64,000 nt of DNA from Salmonella enterica subsp. diarizonae (lineage in GTDB: Bacteria > Pseudomonadota > Gammaproteobacteria > Enterobacterales > Enterobacteriaceae), in assembly GCF_008692785.1 (NCBI RefSeq), contig NZ_VXJV01000007.1, forward strand, positions 1-64,000, read 5' to 3'. Both the position numbers and the translations under genes were made by a program. Position 1 is the stretch's first letter, and each line of letters starts with the position of its first letter. The notes under the pieces are model-generated. The model ran no database searches. It was not told where the DNA came from and worked only from the letters and a program-made list of their open reading frames with translations. Shown in pieces: positions 1 through 10,192 of this stretch.

Positions 1-3
1 ATT

Positions 4-123
4 TGCCTGGCGGCCGTAGCGCGGTGGTCCCACCTGACCCCATGCCGAACTCAGAAGTGAAACGCCGTAGCGCCGATGGTAGTGTGGGGTCTCCCCATGC
101 GAGAGTAGGGAACTGCCAGGCAT
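4..123 (+). rRNA. rrfG: 5S ribosomal RNA (rrnG-type operon)
   Basis: The 120-nt sequence starts TGCCTGGCGGC and ends with the complementary GCCAGGCAT, so the closing helix I of 5S rRNA is visible at the two ends. The interior matches the enterobacterial 5S sequence. It is the last gene of an rRNA operon whose 16S and 23S genes lie outside the window on the left. The neighbouring kgtP-pssA order is that of rrnG in E. coli, which is why the symbol rrfG is used. Confidence 0.97.
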
Positions 124-135
124 CAAACAGTGAAG

Positions 136-163
136 AAGCCTGTCCTGACGGACAGGCTTTTTT
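136..163 (+). terminator. Rho-independent terminator of the rRNA operon
   Basis: A perfect 10-bp stem (136-145 with 150-159, AAGCCTGTCC/GGACAGGCTT) with a 4-nt loop is followed by a T run to 163. It lies 12 nt after the 5S gene, where an rrn terminator is expected. Confidence 0.92.
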
Positions 164-257
164 GCGTCTGTGCGCCACCATCACCGGGCAAAACCTTCCT
201 GATCATTAACGATGAACTATCCTTTATACTTGCTGATATAAGCAGTGAGGATTTTCA

Positions 258-713
258 TTGGCTATCAAACCTTTTAACTACCAGCAGGACTTTTCCAGCA
301 TTGATTTCCGCCAGCAGCCTGAATTGTATCAGGTTGGACGAGGCGAGCAGGGGGTGCTACTGGTTGAACCCTACAAAAGTGAAATTCTTCCTTTCTGGCG
401 CTATAAAGATGAAACATCGGCGATGAAATCCGCAGAACAGATCTACCAGTTGTTCGAAGCTTACCGGCAACAGGATGATTTCGTTGGTATGGACATGGCG
501 CGTAAATTTATTCAGATGGGATATACCCGCGCCAGGCGATACGCTAACTATAAAGGCGGTAAAAAGTATGCAGAAGACGGCAGCCTGAATACACGGGGTA
601 ATGATCCTATTAAGGCCGCGGCGGCAACGGTTTTCAAAGGTTGGTGGGATAAAATTCGTCAGGACGAAGACTATCTGAAACGGAAACGCCAGCATCAGGC
701 ACGGTGGGGATAA
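258..713 (+). CDS. DUF4385 family cytoplasmic protein
   Basis: Encodes 151 residues with no signal peptide or membrane segment. The sequence, beginning MAIKPFNYQQ and rich in aromatic and basic residues, fits the uncharacterised DUF4385 family; no biochemical role is known to me. The start is a TTG at 258 with a GAGG ribosome-binding site at 247-250, spacing 7; no ATG gives a better start. Two Arg/Lys-rich stretches (about residues 90-102 and the C-terminal 15 residues, ending KRKRQHQARWG) suggest nucleic-acid or phosphate binding, but that is only inference. It stands alone between the rRNA terminator and kgtP, and I do not recall a counterpart at this position in E. coli K-12. Confidence 0.8.
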   Translation: MAIKPFNYQQDFSSIDFRQQPELYQVGRGEQGVLLVEPYKSEILPFWRYKDETSAMKSAEQIYQLFEAYRQQDDFVGMDMARKFIQMGYTRARRYANYKGGKKYAEDGSLNTRGNDPIKAAAATVFKGWWDKIRQDEDYLKRKRQHQARWG

Positions 714-816
714 AAATTAGCAAACAAATAATTAACACTTTATTTACTTTTTTGTCTCGCGTAATCTGAATCTCCAAAATAAAAGGCCGATCAAGCCTGG
801 CAACAAGGAGAACAGT

Positions 817-2118
817 ATGGCAGAAATTATTCAGCGTATAGATAAAAACAACGCTGAGGCTCCGGAGATGCGGCGACGCATATGGGCTATCGTGGGGGCA
901 TCCTCCGGAAACTTAGTGGAATGGTTTGATTTCTACGTCTACTCTTTCTGCTCGCTCTATTTTGCACATATCTTCTTTCCTTCTGGTAATACCACCACTC
1001 AGCTTTTGCAAACGGCAGGTGTCTTTGCCGCAGGTTTTTTAATGCGGCCTATCGGTGGTTGGCTGTTTGGACGCATTGCCGATCGACGCGGGCGTAAAGC
1101 CTCAATGCTGATTTCGGTGTGCATGATGTGCATGGGGTCGCTGGTGATTGCCTGTTTACCCGGTTACGATACCATCGGCACCTGGGCACCGGCGCTGCTA
1201 CTTATTGCAAGATTATTTCAGGGGCTCTCGGTAGGGGGGGAGTACGGGACCAGCGCGACATATATGAGTGAAGTTGCGCTTGAAGGTCGTAAGGGATTTT
1301 TCGCTTCATTTCAGTATGTTACGCTTATTGGTGGGCAACTATTGGCATTGCTGGTCGTTGTGATTTTGCAGCAGGTTCTGGAGGATGCTGAACTTCGTGC
1401 CTGGGGATGGCGTATTCCCTTTGCGCTGGGTGCTGTGCTGGCGGTTGTGGCGTTATGGCTACGTCGCCAGCTGGATGAAACCTCGAAGCATGAGACTCGC
1501 GCGTTAAAAGAAGCTGGTTCGTTGAAAGGTTTGTGGCGTAATCGCAAAGCTTTTTTGATGGTGCTTGGTTTTACCGCGGCAGGATCGCTGTGCTTTTACA
1601 CCTTCACCACCTATATGCAGAAATATCTGGTAAATACAGCAGGTATGCATGCCAATGTCGCCAGCGGCATTATGACGGCCGCGCTGTGTGTTTTCATGTT
1701 GGTGCAGCCGTTATTTGGCGCGTTATCCGATAAGATAGGCAGGCGTACCTCTATGCTATGTTTTGGCGCGCTCGCGACTCTTTTCACCGTTCCTATTCTC
1801 TCCGCGTTGCAGAATGTGACGTCGCCTTATGCCGCATTTGCTTTAGTGATGTGCGCGCTATTGATTGTGAGTTTCTATACCTCGATTAGCGGGATCCTGA
1901 AAGCGGAGATGTTTCCGGCGCAAGTTCGCGCTCTGGGCGTCGGTTTATCTTATGCGGTAGCAAACGCATTGTTTGGCGGCTCTGCGGAATATGTCGCGCT
2001 GTCGCTAAAATCTGTCGGTATGGAGAATTCGTTCTTCTGGTATGTTACCGCGATGGCCGTTCTGGCTTTCCTGGTTTCGCTGATGTTGCACCGTAAAGGA
2101 AAGGGCTTGCGCCTTTAG
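817..2118 (+). CDS. kgtP: Alpha-ketoglutarate/proton symporter KgtP
   Basis: Inner-membrane permease of the major facilitator superfamily (metabolite:H+ symporter branch) that imports 2-oxoglutarate with protons. The 433 residues hold about twelve hydrophobic segments. The loop between helices 2 and 3 carries the MFS signature [12 protein letters not shown] (about residues 85-97), and a related loop SDKIGRRTS occurs in the second half. The start ATG has an ideal AAGGAG site at 805-810. The stop codon overlaps the stop of the convergent yfiM by 4 bp. Length and sequence agree closely with E. coli KgtP (432 residues). Confidence 0.95.
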   Translation: MAEIIQRIDKNNAEAPEMRRRIWAIVGASSGNLVEWFDFYVYSFCSLYFAHIFFPSGNTTTQLLQTAGVFAAGFLMRPIGGWLFGRIADRRGRKASMLISVCMMCMGSLVIACLPGYDTIGTWAPALLLIARLFQGLSVGGEYGTSATYMSEVALEGRKGFFASFQYVTLIGGQLLALLVVVILQQVLEDAELRAWGWRIPFALGAVLAVVALWLRRQLDETSKHETRALKEAGSLKGLWRNRKAFLMVLGFTAAGSLCFYTFTTYMQKYLVNTAGMHANVASGIMTAALCVFMLVQPLFGALSDKIGRRTSMLCFGALATLFTVPILSALQNVTSPYAAFALVMCALLIVSFYTSISGILKAEMFPAQVRALGVGLSYAVANALFGGSAEYVALSLKSVGMENSFFWYVTAMAVLAFLVSLMLHRKGKGLRL

Positions 2119-2438
2119 TACTGCGCCATTTGCCAGATAGCGTAACCGGTTGTCGCGCCAGCGACATCCCAGACAAAATCTTTCCAGCTCCAGCCGCTTC
2201 CTTCCGGGCGGCTGTCCCAGAGTTCTTTTGAGGCTCCGAGACTCAAAGAAAACATCAGCCCTATCGCTGCGCTACGGTCAGGGCTTACTCCCTGGTGGCG
2301 CGCATACTCATTACCGGCTGCCGATAGCATCGCTGATGCCATAAAATGCTGGGCTTTATCCTGGCCGCTCCAGTGGTCGTTAGCCAGATGGCTGCACCCG
2401 GAGAGAAACAACACAGTAAAAGGAATCAACACGCGCAC
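2115..2438 (-). CDS. yfiM: YfiM family lipoprotein
   Basis: A 107-residue protein with a short signal peptide ending in the lipobox LSGC, so Cys15 is predicted to be lipidated. The rest (His-Trp near the mature N-terminus, then small hydrophobic segments) matches YfiM of E. coli, whose function is not established. It lies 44 bp downstream of pssA on the same strand and may be read as its last gene, although a weak hairpin sits between them. Its stop overlaps that of kgtP. Confidence 0.85.
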   Translation of the reverse strand: MRVLIPFTVLFLSGCSHLANDHWSGQDKAQHFMASAMLSAAGNEYARHQGVSPDRSAAIGLMFSLSLGASKELWDSRPEGSGWSWKDFVWDVAGATTGYAIWQMAQY

Positions 2439-2459
2439 CAGTCCACTCCTAAGAGGAAA

Positions 2460-2476
2460 CCCCGTACAGGACGGGG
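2460..2476 (-). terminator. Weak hairpin between pssA and yfiM
   Basis: CCCCGT (2460-2465) pairs with ACGGGG (2471-2476) around a 5-nt loop. Read on the minus strand only three T residues follow, so termination after pssA is probably partial. Confidence 0.45.
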
Positions 2477-2482
2477 CTTCGA

Positions 2483-3838
2483 TTACAGGATACGGCTAAT
2501 TAATCTGTCGATGCGGATCCGGCGCAGGCGGCGAATCAATTTACGCACTTTTATCGGATAGTCGGCAATGCTCTGCAGGTCACGATAATGTTTTACGATG
2601 GTCGTGTGCGTTCGGATAAGTTCCAGCTCTTTTTCCCGCTGAGGGGTAAGTTCCTGCTTAGGATCGTGGATCAGAATGGCGTTTTCCAGATCCAGACGCC
2701 AGGCGCGGGGATTCAAATTGTTGCCGGTGAGTAGCATCCATTTATCATCTACCCACATCCCTTTCAGATGATAGGTATTGTCGTCATCTTTCCACAGACG
2801 CACCACAAGCTGATCGGTATTGACGTAATATTGTAAACGGCTCAGGAAGCGGCGCAGGTTAATCTCATAGAGATAGGGCAGCGCGCCAATGATCTTGAAC
2901 GGTTCATCTTCCGGAATGTAAAAATCATTCGCGGTTTTATCGCCAACAATGATTTCGACTTTCTTTCCGTCGCGCAGTAGCTGGATAATATTCCGCACCA
3001 GTACCGCTGGTAGATTGAAGTAAGGGGTACAAATGGTGAGCTTATGCTCCGCACAGGGCATGAGATGGAAAATGGTTTTGTTCAGCAGACTGGATTTTCC
3101 AAGCCCGACCAGCGGCGTAACGGAGAGTTGCTCGTCATTAGCGTCACCCTGAAAATGATATGACGCATCACGCAGCTCCTGACGGTATAAGCGGATATCG
3201 TTTTTAATCTCCGGGCTTTTCGGACGCTGGGTATTATCCAGACGATTCACACCACGACCATTCATCAGATTTTGCGTAACCCAGTCAAACATGATGTCTG
3301 CCATTTGCCGATTACGAATGAGCTGGTAGCGATCATAGCGATATTTGTCATGCTGATGGAGATAGACATCGTTCAGACTGGCGCCGCTGTACAGGACGCT
3401 ATCATCAATGATAAACCCTTTAAAATGCAGTACGCCAAGCGCTTCTCGCGTATTAATTGGTACGCCGTAAACCGGGACATCAATGCCGGGGTTTTCCTGC
3501 GCCAGCCGGCAATACCAGTCTGCATTGGTATTCGAGGCCGCTGCGCCAATGCGCCCACGCTGCGCGCGATGCCAGTCGACCAGCACCCGCACGTCCAGTT
3601 CAGGACGCTGCCGTTTAGCCGCATAGAGCGCGTCGAGTATACCTTTACCCCCATCGTCCTGTTCCAGATACAGGGCAACGATACAAATACGCTGCGTCGC
3701 GCTGGCGATTTTCTCCAGCAGTGTCTCCCGAAAAGTAGCAGGAGTATAAAAGAAATCTACATCATCAACTGACTGAGAAATCTTAGGGAGTTGGGCAAGG
3801 TGTTGTTGATGTTTATTACGCTTAAATTTTGACAACAT
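2483..3838 (-). CDS. pssA: CDP-diacylglycerol-serine O-phosphatidyltransferase
   Basis: Phosphatidylserine synthase makes phosphatidylserine from CDP-diacylglycerol and L-serine, the committed step toward phosphatidylethanolamine. It belongs to the phospholipase D superfamily and shows two HKD-type motifs: [10 protein letters not shown] near residue 138 and [10 protein letters not shown] near residue 357. The protein is soluble or ribosome-associated and very basic at its C-terminus ([15 protein letters not shown]). I chose the ATG at 3838, giving 451 residues as in E. coli; a GTG one codon upstream is also in frame. The gene lies between pat and yfiM on the same strand. Confidence 0.96.
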   Translation of the reverse strand: MLSKFKRNKHQQHLAQLPKISQSVDDVDFFYTPATFRETLLEKIASATQRICIVALYLEQDDGGKGILDALYAAKRQRPELDVRVLVDWHRAQRGRIGAAASNTNADWYCRLAQENPGIDVPVYGVPINTREALGVLHFKGFIIDDSVLYSGASLNDVYLHQHDKYRYDRYQLIRNRQMADIMFDWVTQNLMNGRGVNRLDNTQRPKSPEIKNDIRLYRQELRDASYHFQGDANDEQLSVTPLVGLGKSSLLNKTIFHLMPCAEHKLTICTPYFNLPAVLVRNIIQLLRDGKKVEIIVGDKTANDFYIPEDEPFKIIGALPYLYEINLRRFLSRLQYYVNTDQLVVRLWKDDDNTYHLKGMWVDDKWMLLTGNNLNPRAWRLDLENAILIHDPKQELTPQREKELELIRTHTTIVKHYRDLQSIADYPIKVRKLIRRLRRIRIDRLISRIL

Positions 3839-3952
3839 CACAGTGCATTTCTTCTCTGTTCATTGAAGGGTCCTCTGTGCTATGCAGACGACATAAGCGA
3901 GCAATAATAACATCAGTACCCGTTAAAGTGGTCAACATTTCCAGTACATTAC

Positions 3953-6613
3953 TCACGATTCATCACATTTGGCCAGATTCAGCGTTAATCCCACGATGCC
4001 CTCTTCGAGCTGAATATCGACCTGAAATCCCAGTTTTCTGGCCAACGCGACCATGCCGCGATTGTTCGGCATCGTAATACCGTTCAGCCGCTTCAATCCG
4101 TGATCGCGAGTATAAGCAATCAATTTCTCCATTAAACGGCGTCCTAAGCCCAATCCTTTGAGATCTGAACGCACCAATACGGCAAATTCAGCATCCATGT
4201 TATCAGGATCGGAAATCGCACGCGTTACGCCGAGGATCTCTTCAGCGTTGTCCAGCCGTCGCACAGCCACAAACGCCATTTCTCGATCGTAGTCGATCTG
4301 CGTCATGTTGGCTAAATCTTCGTGGGTAAATTCGTTGATCTCGCTGAAATAACGGTAGTAAAGATCCTCTTTAGTGACCTGAGCGATGAATTGTCGCAGT
4401 TGGGGCTCATCTTCCGGCAGGATCGGACGAAACAGACAGCGATCGCCGTTTTTCATCTCCACCCACTCTTCAAGCTGGTGGGGATAGGGGCGTACCGCAA
4501 GTCGACTTTCGCTATCGCCATCAAACGGGGCAATATCCAGCGTTACATCCAGCGCGGTAAACTCACTGGCGGAAGCCAGCAGCGGATGGATATCCAGACG
4601 CTGAATTTCCGGGCAGTCGACAATCAGGTTTGAAACCTGGACCAGCAACTGGCTTAAACCGACGATATCCAACGGATGCAGCGCGCTGCGGGCGCGAATT
4701 TTCCGCTGTTTAATGCCCTGAATCACCAGATAGCGCGCCAGATTCATATTGAGCGGCGGCAGTGCTACGACAGCCTGCTCTTCCGGACGCCACTCCACGC
4801 CGCCTTCACCCAACATAATCAAAGGACCAAACACCGGATCGTGCTCGACCACCACACGAAGCTCCTGCGCTCCGGCGCGGTTAGCCATGCTTTGTACCAG
4901 CAAACCGTGAATCCGCGCCTGCGGCCAGGCCATCTTTACACGATCGAAAATGGCGTTGGCGGCCTGCTGCACCTCATTCGCGGTCCGCAAATAAAGCATA
5001 ACCCCCTGAACTTCAGATTTATGCGGAATATCCGGCGAGCGTAACTTGAGGGCTACCGGATAGCCTATCTGTTCGGCGATATGCACCGCTTCCGCGCTGT
5101 CGCCGGCAATCCAGGTGGGAAGGGTATGTAATCCATAGGCGTGTAAAATTGGCTGTACTTCATGGGTATCCAACGAGGTGGCGCCTTCCGCAATCGCCTG
5201 CTGTAACAGATTATGTGCTTCGGCGGTATTGGACGTCAGGTTACTCGGCAGCGCTGGCGTTTCCCGCAGTTGCTTCTGATTACGCCGGTATTCCACCATA
5301 TGCATAAAAGCGGTAATCGTGCCTTCCGGCGTACGGTAGGTGGGTAATCCGGCTTCGCTGAATAGCCGTCTTGCTTCCTGAGACGAGAACTCGCCGCACC
5401 AGTTTGTCAGCAGCGTAACAAACCTGCCTCTGGGGTGGCGCTTAATCGTCTCGATCAGCGCATGGGCGCTTTCCGTACCCGGCGCGGCTGCGCTGGGAGA
5501 GTGGATAACCATAAGCGCGTCAAAATCCTGACTGGAGAGCAGGATATCCAGCGTTTTGACGTAATGTTCGCGGCTGGCGTCATCACACAGATCTAGCGGA
5601 TTGGCAATATCAATGTGCGCGGGAAGCGCCTGCCGTAGTTGCAGGCAGGTCTCTTCGCTCAACGTCGCTAGCTTGCCGTTACGCGACCACAACTCATCTA
5701 ACGCCAGCGCGGCAGGCGCGGCGCCATTACTGATGATCATCAGTCTGTCGCCGCGTAGCGGACGCATATGGCTGAGCGTTTCGACGGCGGAAAAAAGCTC
5801 GTGCGTATCCTGGACTCGTAGCAGGCCTGCGCGCTGGATGGCCGCATCCCACGCCGGGTCCATTCCCGCGCTGGTATTAAGTAAACGCTGGGCTGCCGGG
5901 CTTCGGCCGCTTTTAATCACCAGAATCGGTTTGTTACGTGAAGCGCTACGGGCGGCGGAAACAAAACGGCGGGCGTCACTTAACTGTTCCAGATAGAGCA
6001 AAATCGCGCTGGTCTTGCTGTCGCGCGCCAGATAGTCGAGCAGTTCATCGACATCAATATCCAGGCTATCGCCCAGCGCGATAAAGTAGGAGAAGCCCAT
6101 TTCACGCTGTTGCGCCCAGTCAAGAATAGTATTGGAAACGGCGGCAGACTGGGAAATAAAGGCGAGCTTGCCCTGCTTAATCGGGACGGGAGAAAAGCTG
6201 GCATTCAGCCCTTGCCACGGCGCGAGGAGCCCAAGACTGTTCGGACCCAGCAGACGCATTTTATAGTGCCGGGCACAGACAAGAAGTTCTTCATGTTGCG
6301 ACGTGGGAGCAGAAAGGATAATACACGTTTTACAACCTTTCGCGCCAAGCGCCTCCAGTAACGCCAGGTTACGGCTGGCGTTAGTGCATAAAATAGCCAG
6401 ATCGGGAGTAAAAGGGAGACTGGCGATATCCGGCCAGGCCATGACGCCTAAAACGGCTTTCCAGGCGGGCGTCACGGGAAGGACGGGGCCATTGAATCCG
6501 CCCGCCAACAAGTTACGCATCATCAGATAACCCGCACGGTGGGGCTTCATTGATGCGCCAATCACCGCGATCGATTTTGGTCGCAGTAGCGCTTCCAGTC
6601 CTTGCTGGCTCAT
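3953..6613 (-). CDS. pat: Protein lysine acetyltransferase Pat (YfiQ/Pka)
   Basis: Acetylates lysines of metabolic enzymes, notably acetyl-CoA synthetase in Salmonella, using acetyl-CoA. The 886 residues comprise a CoA-binding and succinyl-CoA-synthetase-like (NDP-forming acyl-CoA synthetase) region to about residue 700, starting with a Rossmann motif (SIAVIGASMKPHRAGY), then a C-terminal GNAT domain of about 160 residues with the acetyl-CoA loop GLGLGRRLMEK. This large domain order is diagnostic of the family. It is followed by the pssA promoter region and preceded by tapT, 35 bp away on the same strand, so the two are probably cotranscribed. Confidence 0.95.
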   Translation of the reverse strand: MSQQGLEALLRPKSIAVIGASMKPHRAGYLMMRNLLAGGFNGPVLPVTPAWKAVLGVMAWPDIASLPFTPDLAILCTNASRNLALLEALGAKGCKTCIILSAPTSQHEELLVCARHYKMRLLGPNSLGLLAPWQGLNASFSPVPIKQGKLAFISQSAAVSNTILDWAQQREMGFSYFIALGDSLDIDVDELLDYLARDSKTSAILLYLEQLSDARRFVSAARSASRNKPILVIKSGRSPAAQRLLNTSAGMDPAWDAAIQRAGLLRVQDTHELFSAVETLSHMRPLRGDRLMIISNGAAPAALALDELWSRNGKLATLSEETCLQLRQALPAHIDIANPLDLCDDASREHYVKTLDILLSSQDFDALMVIHSPSAAAPGTESAHALIETIKRHPRGRFVTLLTNWCGEFSSQEARRLFSEAGLPTYRTPEGTITAFMHMVEYRRNQKQLRETPALPSNLTSNTAEAHNLLQQAIAEGATSLDTHEVQPILHAYGLHTLPTWIAGDSAEAVHIAEQIGYPVALKLRSPDIPHKSEVQGVMLYLRTANEVQQAANAIFDRVKMAWPQARIHGLLVQSMANRAGAQELRVVVEHDPVFGPLIMLGEGGVEWRPEEQAVVALPPLNMNLARYLVIQGIKQRKIRARSALHPLDIVGLSQLLVQVSNLIVDCPEIQRLDIHPLLASASEFTALDVTLDIAPFDGDSESRLAVRPYPHQLEEWVEMKNGDRCLFRPILPEDEPQLRQFIAQVTKEDLYYRYFSEINEFTHEDLANMTQIDYDREMAFVAVRRLDNAEEILGVTRAISDPDNMDAEFAVLVRSDLKGLGLGRRLMEKLIAYTRDHGLKRLNGITMPNNRGMVALARKLGFQVDIQLEEGIVGLTLNLAKCDES

Positions 6614-6648
6614 ACCGGTTTCCCTTACACAGAAGTGACCGGATGATT

Positions 6649-7347
6649 TTAAACGCTTTCGCTATTTTCTGCTGTGACGTTTCCCGGATGTTGCGTTTTT
6701 CCTGCCAGATAGCGCGTTTTAAAACGGGTGAAATGTTCACCTAAACTGGTTGCAGCCTCGGTATCTCCCGCCAGATCTAACAACGCTATCGCGACTTCGG
6801 CGGTACAATATTGCCCTTCGGCATGGATTTCACGCAGACGATAAGCTGAAAGACGCGATAAATCGACGGAAATTACCGGCAGATGATCCAGATAAGGGCT
6901 TTTACGAAACATTTTACGTGCTTCGGGCCAGGTGCCGTCAAGCATGATAAACAGCGGCGGTTTCCCGGCGGGCGGGGTGGAAATGACCTCGCGCGCTTCG
7001 TCGGCGTAGGACGCGGGAAAGACCACCATCGGCTGATAATCCGGATGCTGTACCAGCTCCAGCAACGCCTGCGGCGGCTCGGTACGCGACCACTGAAACG
7101 CCGCGGTATCCGGCAAGATATCGGCTATCAGTCGGCCGGTATTGCTGGGTTTCATCGGTTCAGTGTCAAACATGACCAGACAAAAACGGCTTTTCGCCTG
7201 AGAAGGCGTTAACGTATCACACAGGCAACGTTTTAGCGGCAGCAAGCAGCGCTGGCAGCGGTGAACCCGGTTGCCTCTGGCAAGAAAAGGACGTGTAGCG
7301 CGCGCAAGCCGTTCGGCGCGTAACTGAAGGACAGCGTTATTGGTCAT
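6649..7347 (-). CDS. tapT: tRNA-uridine aminocarboxypropyltransferase TapT (YfiP, DTW domain)
   Basis: A 232-residue DTW-domain protein. The E. coli homologue YfiP (TapT) transfers the aminocarboxypropyl group of S-adenosylmethionine to uridine 47 of tRNAs (acp3U47). Visible here are a Cys cluster near the N-terminus (CQRCLLPLKRCLC, about residues 33-45), likely a metal site, and the motif LDGTWPEARKM that contains the family's D-x-T-W core. It lies between trxC and pat on one strand with short gaps, suggesting a trxC-tapT-pat transcription unit. Confidence 0.92.
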   Translation of the reverse strand: MTNNAVLQLRAERLARATRPFLARGNRVHRCQRCLLPLKRCLCDTLTPSQAKSRFCLVMFDTEPMKPSNTGRLIADILPDTAAFQWSRTEPPQALLELVQHPDYQPMVVFPASYADEAREVISTPPAGKPPLFIMLDGTWPEARKMFRKSPYLDHLPVISVDLSRLSAYRLREIHAEGQYCTAEVAIALLDLAGDTEAATSLGEHFTRFKTRYLAGKTQHPGNVTAENSESV

Positions 7348-7419
7348 AGAAAGCGTTTGTGGAGAAAAACGCTATTGTGGCAGAGGTGAAAATGGGGCAC
7401 AAGATGCGCCCCATGGCGT

Positions 7420-7839
7420 TTACAGTGCTTCGTTCAGCCAGTTGTCAAAAGGCGCTTTAGGTACTGCGCCATTGAGCATATCGACCACCTGTCCATGTTT
7501 AAAGATCATAATCGTCGGGATGCTGCGAATACCGAAACGGGCGCTAAGTTCACGTTCCGCCTCGGTATTCACTTTGACAAAACGGACTTTACCGCTGCGC
7601 TCTTCTGCGACATCCTCGAAGATAGGCGCAAAGTTACGGCAAGGGCCGCACCAGGGCGCCCAAAAGTCGATCACCACTGGAAGATCGTCCTTCAACAGTT
7701 TGTCCAGCGTTTCGCCGGTCGCATTAATGACTTCTCCGTCAAACAACTCATGACCGCAGCGTCCACATTTTGCCGCATCCTGAAGCCGATCGTCGGGGAT
7801 GCGGTTGATGGCCTGGCAATGGGTACAAACGGTGTTCAT
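7420..7839 (-). CDS. trxC: Thioredoxin 2
   Basis: A 139-residue cytoplasmic disulfide reductase. An N-terminal zinc ribbon (Cys5, Cys8, Cys25, Cys28) precedes a thioredoxin fold with the redox motif WCGPC (Cys64, Cys67) and the cis-proline segment IRSIPT. This Zn-binding extension separates thioredoxin 2 from TrxA. In E. coli the gene is induced by OxyR during oxidative stress; I did not identify an OxyR site in the 193-bp gap to the divergent yfiF. Confidence 0.96.
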   Translation of the reverse strand: MNTVCTHCQAINRIPDDRLQDAAKCGRCGHELFDGEVINATGETLDKLLKDDLPVVIDFWAPWCGPCRNFAPIFEDVAEERSGKVRFVKVNTEAERELSARFGIRSIPTIMIFKHGQVVDMLNGAVPKAPFDNWLNEAL

Positions 7840-8032
7840 AGCTAACCTCTGAATACGTCCCGCTACGCGCGAGATGTTTCTATAATGTTACATATTATCG
7901 AGGAGTTTGTGCTAAACAACAATGTGTTTTATTCAATGAGTACAATAGTCGCAGGCTTTTAAACGAAATCATGGCTAACCGGATGCACATCGGGTAATCT
8001 TCGCGCTTCGCGCAGCGCTGGTGGAGAAAAGC

Positions 8033-9070
8033 ATGAACGATGAATTAAAAAACAAAAGCGGCAAAGTCAAAGTGATGTATGTCCGTAGTGATGATGACTC
8101 TGATAAACGCACCCATAACCCGCGTACCGGGAAAGGGGGAGGCCGCCCAGCAAAGTCTCGCACTGACGGTGGACGTCGCCCTGCCCGTGATGAGCGAAAT
8201 AATCAGATCCGTGACCGTAAACATGAAACATCGCCGTGGCGTACTGTGTCCCGCGCGCCAGGCGATGAAGCGCCTGAAAAAGTCGATCATGGCGGTATTA
8301 GCGGTAAAAGTTTTATCGACCCTGAAGTTTTGCGTCGCCAGCGTGCGGAAGAGACGCGCGTCTACGGCGAAAATGCCTGCCAGGCGCTATTCCAGAGCCG
8401 TCCTGACGCCATCGTGCGCGCATGGTTTATCCAAAGCGTAACGCCGCGTTTTAAAGAGGCGCTTCGCTGGATGGCGGCGAATCGTAAAGCCTACCATGTT
8501 GTGGATGAAGCCGAACTGGCAAAAGCTTCCGGGACTGAGCACCACGGCGGCGTATGTTTCCTGATTAAAAAGCGTAACGGTACGACCGTTAAGCAATGGG
8601 TAAAGCAGGCGGCGGATCAAGACTGCGTACTGGCGTTGGAAGATGTCGCTAACCCGCATAATCTGGGCGGCATGATGCGTAGCTGCGCGCACTTCGGCGT
8701 GAAAGGCGTGGTGGTACAGGATGCGGCGTTGCTGGAATCCGGCGCGGCGATTCGTACCGCGGAAGGCGGGGCAGAGCATGTCCAGCCGATCACTGGTGAA
8801 AGCATTGTTTACGTACTGGATGATTTTCGTCAGGCGGGGTACACCGTGGTGACGACGTCCAGCGATCGCGGTCAGGCGCTCTTTAGTACGACCCTGCCGG
8901 AAAAGATGGTGCTGGTCTTAGGCCGTGAATATGACTTCCTGCCGGAAGCGGCGCGCGAACCCAATGATCTGTGTGTAAAAATTAACGGCACGGGGAACGT
9001 GGAAAGCCTTAATGTGTCGGTTGCGACAGGCGTGCTGCTCGCCGAGTGGTGGCGGCAGAATAAAGCGTAA
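8033..9070 (+). CDS. yfiF: SpoU/TrmH family RNA 2'-O-methyltransferase-like protein YfiF
   Basis: A 345-residue protein with a basic, disordered N-terminal third (about residues 1-95, rich in Arg, Lys, Asp and Gly), a small substrate-binding domain, and a C-terminal SPOUT knot domain. The SPOUT motifs are visible as [23 protein letters not shown] and [15 protein letters not shown]. The family methylates the ribose 2'-OH of rRNA or tRNA, but the target of YfiF is not known to me. The ATG at 8033 has a GGAGA site at 8023-8027; a GTG at 8021 is in frame but overlaps this site. Confidence 0.9.
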   Translation: MNDELKNKSGKVKVMYVRSDDDSDKRTHNPRTGKGGGRPAKSRTDGGRRPARDERNNQIRDRKHETSPWRTVSRAPGDEAPEKVDHGGISGKSFIDPEVLRRQRAEETRVYGENACQALFQSRPDAIVRAWFIQSVTPRFKEALRWMAANRKAYHVVDEAELAKASGTEHHGGVCFLIKKRNGTTVKQWVKQAADQDCVLALEDVANPHNLGGMMRSCAHFGVKGVVVQDAALLESGAAIRTAEGGAEHVQPITGESIVYVLDDFRQAGYTVVTTSSDRGQALFSTTLPEKMVLVLGREYDFLPEAAREPNDLCVKINGTGNVESLNVSVATGVLLAEWWRQNKA

Positions 9071-9076
9071 GGGCTA

Positions 9077-9162
9077 CAGCCCGGTGGCGCAACGCGTGCC
9101 GGGCCAATTATGTACTTCCACCGCCCGGTCAGATAAGGCGCTTTCGCGCCGTTATCCGGGCG
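9077..9162. repeat. REP/BIME-like repeat
   Basis: Two GC-rich imperfect palindromes occur: GCCCGGTGGCGCAACGCGTG with GCCGGGC, and GATAAGGCGC with GCGCCGTTATC. They resemble enterobacterial REP units arranged as a BIME in the gap between the convergent yfiF and ung genes. Confidence 0.65.
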
Positions 9163-9184
9163 ATAAAACGGCGAGCCGCCAGCG

Positions 9185-9874
9185 TTATTCACTCTCAGTC
9201 GGTAGTACTGGCGTCCAGTCGATAGTTTTCTCGCCGTGTTGTTCCAGCCATTGGTTCGTTAGCGCAAAATGATTGCAGCCAAAAAATCCGCGGTGCGCAG
9301 AGAGCGGCGAGGGATGCGGGGCTTTCAGAATATGGTGGCGCTGCGGATCAATAATCGCGCCTTTCTTCTGGGCGTGCGAGCCCCACAGCAGGAAGACGAC
9401 GCCTTCGCGGTGTTGGTTAATCAGGCTTATCACTTTATCCGTAAAGGTTTCCCACCCCAGGCTGGCATGAGAGTGCGCCTGGCCTGCCCGTACCGTGAGC
9501 ACCGTATTCAGTAACAGTACGCCCTGGCGCGCCCAGCTTTCCAGATAACCGTGCGCGGGGCGAACAAAGCCGGGAATGGAGGCTTCCAGCTCCTTGTACA
9601 TATTCACTAATGACGGCGGGGGCGCGATTCCAGGACGTACGGAAAACGCCAGACCATGCGCCTGGCCGGGGCCGTGGTAAGGATCTTGCCCCAGGATCAC
9701 CACCTTAACGTCGCCCAGTTCCGTGAAGCGAAAGGCGTTAAACACATCTTTTTGCGGCGGGTAGACCGTGATCCCCGACTGACGCTCGCCAGCAACGGTA
9801 TGAAGCGTATTAATAAAGTAAGGTTGCTGTTTCTCATCAGCCAGCACATCGTGCCAGGTTAACTCAGTCGCCAT
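9185..9874 (-). CDS. ung: Uracil-DNA glycosylase
   Basis: Removes uracil from DNA as the first step of base excision repair. The 229 residues show the family-1 motifs: the water-activating loop GQDPYHG with Asp64 and the minor-groove intercalation loop [13 protein letters not shown] with the catalytic His near residue 187. Length equals that of E. coli Ung. It is convergent with yfiF across a REP-type repeat and divergent from grcA. Confidence 0.97.
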   Translation of the reverse strand: MATELTWHDVLADEKQQPYFINTLHTVAGERQSGITVYPPQKDVFNAFRFTELGDVKVVILGQDPYHGPGQAHGLAFSVRPGIAPPPSLVNMYKELEASIPGFVRPAHGYLESWARQGVLLLNTVLTVRAGQAHSHASLGWETFTDKVISLINQHREGVVFLLWGSHAQKKGAIIDPQRHHILKAPHPSPLSAHRGFFGCNHFALTNQWLEQHGEKTIDWTPVLPTESE

Positions 9875-10015
9875 CTCGCTCTCCTGCGAATTTCCAGTTC
9901 CCTTAGCTTAACTGCTTCTTTCTGCAGTGCAAAATCCTGCGTGCTACAAAAACCGTTACCTACAAAAGATAGTTGAAAATTTATGTAAAAAGTTTATAGA
10001 GCCGAATGGTGTAAG

Positions 10016-10029
10016 TTGATGTAAAACAA
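10016..10029 (+). promoter_or_regulatory. Upstream FNR site of grcA
   Basis: TTGATGTAAAACAA matches the FNR consensus TTGATNNNNATCAA with one mismatch. Its centre is exactly 53 bp upstream of the second site, equal to the spacing between the -93.5 and -40.5 FNR sites reported for E. coli yfiD. Confidence 0.75.
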
Positions 10030-10068
10030 TAAATTCCCTCCATCGCCCTTTTTATGGTGTGGTTTTTA

Positions 10069-10082
10069 TTGATTTAAATCAA
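10069..10082 (+). promoter_or_regulatory. Promoter-proximal FNR site of grcA
   Basis: TTGATTTAAATCAA is a perfect FNR consensus. If centred at -40.5, transcription would start near 10116, just after the -10-like TATATAT at 10104-10110, which fits a class II FNR-activated promoter. Confidence 0.88.
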
Positions 10083-10192
10083 AGAATGAAGGGTGATCGA
10101 AGGGTATATATACACTCAAGCAACAATGGTTTTACCAATTGGCCGGGATTAGGCCGACCGAAATCAAATAATTTTGCCTGGGGAGGCATCAC

